In this document: piece after piece, positions 21,769-23,949 of the stretch
How the letters are laid out: the number at the start of each line of letters is the position of its first letter
Position numbering within the stretch: position 1 is the stretch's first letter
DNA from: Actinomycetota bacterium
Lineage (GTDB): Bacteria; Actinomycetota; Actinomycetes; Nanopelagicales; Nanopelagicaceae
Direction of reading: 5' to 3'
Assembly (NCBI GenBank): GCA_009700405.1
Contig: WLMD01000010.1
Location: 1-23,949 of the forward strand
DNA: 23,949 nt
Notes under the pieces: model-generated
Databases searched by the model: none
What the model saw: only the letters and a program-made list of their open reading frames with translations
Told to the model about the DNA's origin: nothing
Position numbers and translations under genes: made by a program

Positions 21769-23079
21769 ATGGAACTCCTCTTATCTGTCATAGGCACTGG
21801 ATATTTAGGTGCAACGCACGCGGCATGTATGTCCTCTTTGGGTTTCACTGTTATTGCTGTAGATAGTGATGCGTCTAAAATTGAACAACTCTCCCGTGGG
21901 GAATTGCCTTTCTATGAACCAGGACTAGAAGAGTTGCTTCAGCAAGAGCTTGCATCTGGTCGTCTATCTTTCACTACTAATTTTTCTGAACTTAAAGATG
22001 CCGATGTACATTTTATTTGCGTAGGAACACCCCAAAAAGAAAATAGTTTGGCTGCAGACTTAACATATGTTGAAGGTGCGATAGCAACTCTTGCCCCGCA
22101 TCTGAAATCGGGTTCACTCGTTGTAGGTAAATCAACCGTTCCTGTCGGAACTGCTCAAAAACTCACAGCAATTCTTGCAACGACTGCACCCCAATCTGAC
22201 TTAGCGTGGAACCCTGAATTCTTGCGAGAAGGTTTCGCTATTGAAGACACATTGCGTCCCAATAGATTAGTTATTGGTGTAACAAATGATCGTGCGGAAG
22301 CAATTCTAAAACAGGTTTATGCGCCAATCTTGGAATTGGGCACACCATGGATACGAGCAGATTTGCCGACATCCGAACTCGTTAAAGTAGCAGCCAACTC
22401 TTTTCTTGCCACGAAGATTTCATTCATCAATGCCATGGCTGAGATTTGCGAAGCTGCTGGTGGAGATGTCACGGTTTTGGCTCAAGCGATCGGCTATGAC
22501 CCTCGTATCGGAAATAAATTCTTGCAAGCTGGTATCGGATTTGGTGGTGGGTGCCTGCCCAAAGACATTCGGGCCTTCATGGCACGCGCTGAGGAGTTAG
22601 GCGCAAAACAAGCACTTGAATTCTTGCGAGAGATCGACGCCATTAATCTTCGTGCACGTGCACGCGTCATTGATGTTGTGCGATCGAATCTCTCAGAAGA
22701 CTTAGTAGGATATAAAATCGCCGTACTCGGTGCTGCCTTCAAACCCGAAAGTGATGACGTCCGAGATTCTCCAGCTTTGGACATAGCTGCGCAGCTTCAT
22801 GCAGCGGGCGCTCAAGTCACAGTTCATGACCCCAAGGCAATTCATGCAGCAAGAAAAAGATTCCCATTGCTATCTTTTGCCGAAGAAATAGCAACATGCG
22901 TAATCGATGCAGATATGGTTTTGCACCTCACTGAATGGCGCGAATATAGAGAAATTGATCCTGTACACCTGAAAACTTTAGTAAAGAATCCAATTATCCT
23001 GGATGGAAGAAATGCACTCAATCGTGAGATGTGGCTATCGGCAGGATGGAAATTTCACGCACTCGGACGAAAGAGCTAG
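21769..23079 (+). CDS. ugd: UDP-glucose 6-dehydrogenase
   Basis: 436 residues of the UDP-glucose/GDP-mannose dehydrogenase family. The N-terminal NAD-binding motif is VIGTGYLG (7-14), followed by CVGTPQ, GKSTVPVGT and NPEFLREGFAIED. The catalytic Cys lies in GFGGGCLPKD at about residue 261, and the C-terminal domain has GAAFKPESDDVRDSPAL. It oxidises UDP-glucose to UDP-glucuronate with NAD+. Motifs favour UDP-glucose over GDP-mannose. UDP-glucuronate could feed the glycan made by the neighbouring glycosyltransferase and exporter. The stop lies six bases from the stop of convergent purE. Confidence 0.93.
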   Translation: MELLLSVIGTGYLGATHAACMSSLGFTVIAVDSDASKIEQLSRGELPFYEPGLEELLQQELASGRLSFTTNFSELKDADVHFICVGTPQKENSLAADLTYVEGAIATLAPHLKSGSLVVGKSTVPVGTAQKLTAILATTAPQSDLAWNPEFLREGFAIEDTLRPNRLVIGVTNDRAEAILKQVYAPILELGTPWIRADLPTSELVKVAANSFLATKISFINAMAEICEAAGGDVTVLAQAIGYDPRIGNKFLQAGIGFGGGCLPKDIRAFMARAEELGAKQALEFLREIDAINLRARARVIDVVRSNLSEDLVGYKIAVLGAAFKPESDDVRDSPALDIAAQLHAAGAQVTVHDPKAIHAARKRFPLLSFAEEIATCVIDADMVLHLTEWREYREIDPVHLKTLVKNPIILDGRNALNREMWLSAGWKFHALGRKS

Positions 23080-23085
23080 ATCTAA

Positions 23086-23598
23086 CTAGAAACCAGTCTT
23101 CTGACTTCTGCGAGCAACTAGATTTTCGCCTTTGGCTTTAGCTTCATCCCTAAGTGCAAGCATGTTCTGAGAAACTTTCGCTGAAATATCTGGGTCGCTC
23201 ACGCCAAGAATTCGAGCTGCGAGAATTCCTGCATTCTTTGCATTTCCAATTCCAACAGTCGCAACAGGGATTCCTCCTGGCATCTGAACTATTGAGAGTA
23301 AAGAGTCCATCCCATCTAGAACTTTCAGTGCGATTGGAATTCCGATTACAGGAAGTGGCGTAAGCGCTGCGACTACTCCAGGAAGATGCGCTGCCCCACC
23401 AGCTCCGGCAATGATGACTTCAAAGCCCAACGACTTTGCGTTTTTCGCAAACTCAATAGTTTCCTCCGGCATACGGTGAGCAGATAAAACTTGTGCGGAG
23501 TAAGTAATACCAAATTGATCTAAGACTTTTGCGGCATCTTCCATGATGGGCCAATCGGAGTCAGACCCCATGATGATGGCTACACGATTCTTACTCAT
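23086..23598 (-). CDS. purE: N5-carboxyaminoimidazole ribonucleotide mutase
   Basis: 170 residues of class I PurE. It converts N5-CAIR to CAIR in purine synthesis. Conserved parts are IIMGSDSDWP, the catalytic SAHRMPE, AGAGGAAHLPGVVAALTPLPVIGIP and SIVQMPGGIPVATV. The ATG overlaps the last eight bases of purK and has GGAG six bases upstream; the TTG one codon earlier is less likely. All catalytic residues look intact. Confidence 0.95.
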   Translation of the reverse strand: MSKNRVAIIMGSDSDWPIMEDAAKVLDQFGITYSAQVLSAHRMPEETIEFAKNAKSLGFEVIIAGAGGAAHLPGVVAALTPLPVIGIPIALKVLDGMDSLLSIVQMPGGIPVATVGIGNAKNAGILAARILGVSDPDISAKVSQNMLALRDEAKAKGENLVARRSQKTGF

Positions 23599-23949
23599 CA
23601 ATTTCTCCGCTCATATAATCAACTGCATGAGTGATGCACTCCCGTAAGTCTAGAATATTTTCACCTACCGCGCTCACGTGCCCAATTTTGCGCCCTGAAA
23701 GAACCTCAGTACGGGATTGATGGAACTTTAGTCCGGGACTACGCGCCATAAGGTGCAGATATGGACGATACATATCCGATTTCTCTCCCCCAAAAACGTT
23801 TCCGACAACGGCAAAATCAGATGACATAGCGGTATCACCCAGTGGTAGATCTAATATCGCCCGCAAATGTTGTTCGAACTGACTGGTCCGCGATCCTTCA
23901 ACCGTCCAGTTTCCATTTTCATGAAGTCCCATCGAAACTCGGTTCACGA
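23591..23949 (-). CDS. purK: N5-CAIR synthetase PurK, C-terminal part only, with altered active-site motifs
   Basis: The visible 119 codons are the C-terminal third of an ATP-grasp PurK: SQFEQHLRAILDLPLGDTAM, VGNVFGG and GRKIGHVSAVG align well with the family, and the gene overlaps purE in the usual purK-purE order. PurK makes N5-CAIR from AIR, bicarbonate and ATP. Two motifs that I know as nearly invariant are changed: the expected NE-L-A-M-R-P-HNSGHW reads NRVSMGLHENGNW, and the Y-x-K and following Arg before GRK are replaced by FHQS and VL. The frame is open to the edge. It may be a diverged or weakened enzyme; the N-terminal two thirds cannot be seen. Confidence 0.85.
   Translation of the reverse strand, partial: VNRVSMGLHENGNWTVEGSRTSQFEQHLRAILDLPLGDTAMSSDFAVVGNVFGGEKSDMYRPYLHLMARSPGLKFHQSRTEVLSGRKIGHVSAVGENILDLRECITHAVDYMSGEIDE

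Noticed and set aside
1..23949. CRISPR arrays, insertion sequences, tRNA or rRNA genes, prophage or defence genes
   Set aside because: I saw no repeat-spacer pattern, transposase, integrase or structural RNA sequence on either strand; every long frame belongs to a housekeeping or envelope family.

Overview
The window reads as chromosomal DNA of a small-genome, moderate-GC actinobacterium. Actinobacterial markers include WhiB, the mycothiol enzyme MshB, DUF3107, DUF3117, the actinobacterial form of DapD and an Rv0428c-like acetyltransferase. Gene order matches pieces of the Mycobacterium and Streptomyces chromosomes (mshB-DUF6113-fdxA-dapC; TetR-DUF3107-DEAD helicase; O-methyltransferase-htrA-tatB-mrp). 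The base composition (GC by eye in the mid 40s percent) and extreme packing (stop and start codons overlapping, convergent genes abutting) suggest a streamlined freshwater lineage such as acI/Nanopelagicales. That placement is inference. I see no mobile element, CRISPR array, rRNA or tRNA, and no gene-free stretch longer than about 140 bases.

Layout. 1-2736 (minus): fdxA, dapC, a sugar-1-phosphate nucleotidyltransferase and, behind its own promoter, whiB (cut by the window edge). dapC has no ATG, GTG or TTG at its true N-terminus and appears to start at CTG. 2839-7391: an acetyltransferase, then mshB with its small membrane-protein neighbour, a divergent TetR regulator, DUF3107 and a DEAD-box RNA helicase. 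7392-14724 (minus): a long chain, much of it translationally coupled, of DUF3117, leucyl aminopeptidase, O-methyltransferase, HtrA protease, TatB, Mrp/ApbC iron-sulfur carrier, EamA transporter, PHP phosphoesterase and MarC membrane protein. 14861-16613: a stand-alone sigma-70 region-4-like protein, a LOG-family hydrolase and divergent dapD. 16614-23079: an envelope-glycan block with a SpoIID-like protein, an ABC-2 polysaccharide exporter (ATPase and permease), a GT2 glycosyltransferase, an LCP ligase and UDP-glucose dehydrogenase. 23086-end: purE and the 3' part of purK.

How the genes work together. dapC and dapD both serve diaminopimelate/lysine synthesis and so peptidoglycan. The glycosyltransferase, exporter, LCP enzyme and Ugd together look like a route that makes a (probably uronate-containing) polymer, moves it across the membrane and attaches it to peptidoglycan. 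TatB, HtrA and the SpoIID-like protein also act at the envelope. mshB, fdxA and mrp concern redox balance and iron-sulfur proteins.

Most notable observations: (1) ten genes carry TANNNT exactly 6 or 7 bases before their start codon, the signature of leaderless transcription, including two very short divergent promoters; (2) the CTG start of dapC; (3) the lone sigma region-4 protein, with no sigma/anti-sigma pair at the usual place beside htrA; (4) a PurK C-terminus that has lost normally conserved active-site motifs; (5) a perfect 16-bp palindrome on the whiB promoter. I did not find a clearly new multi-gene system; these are the best leads.
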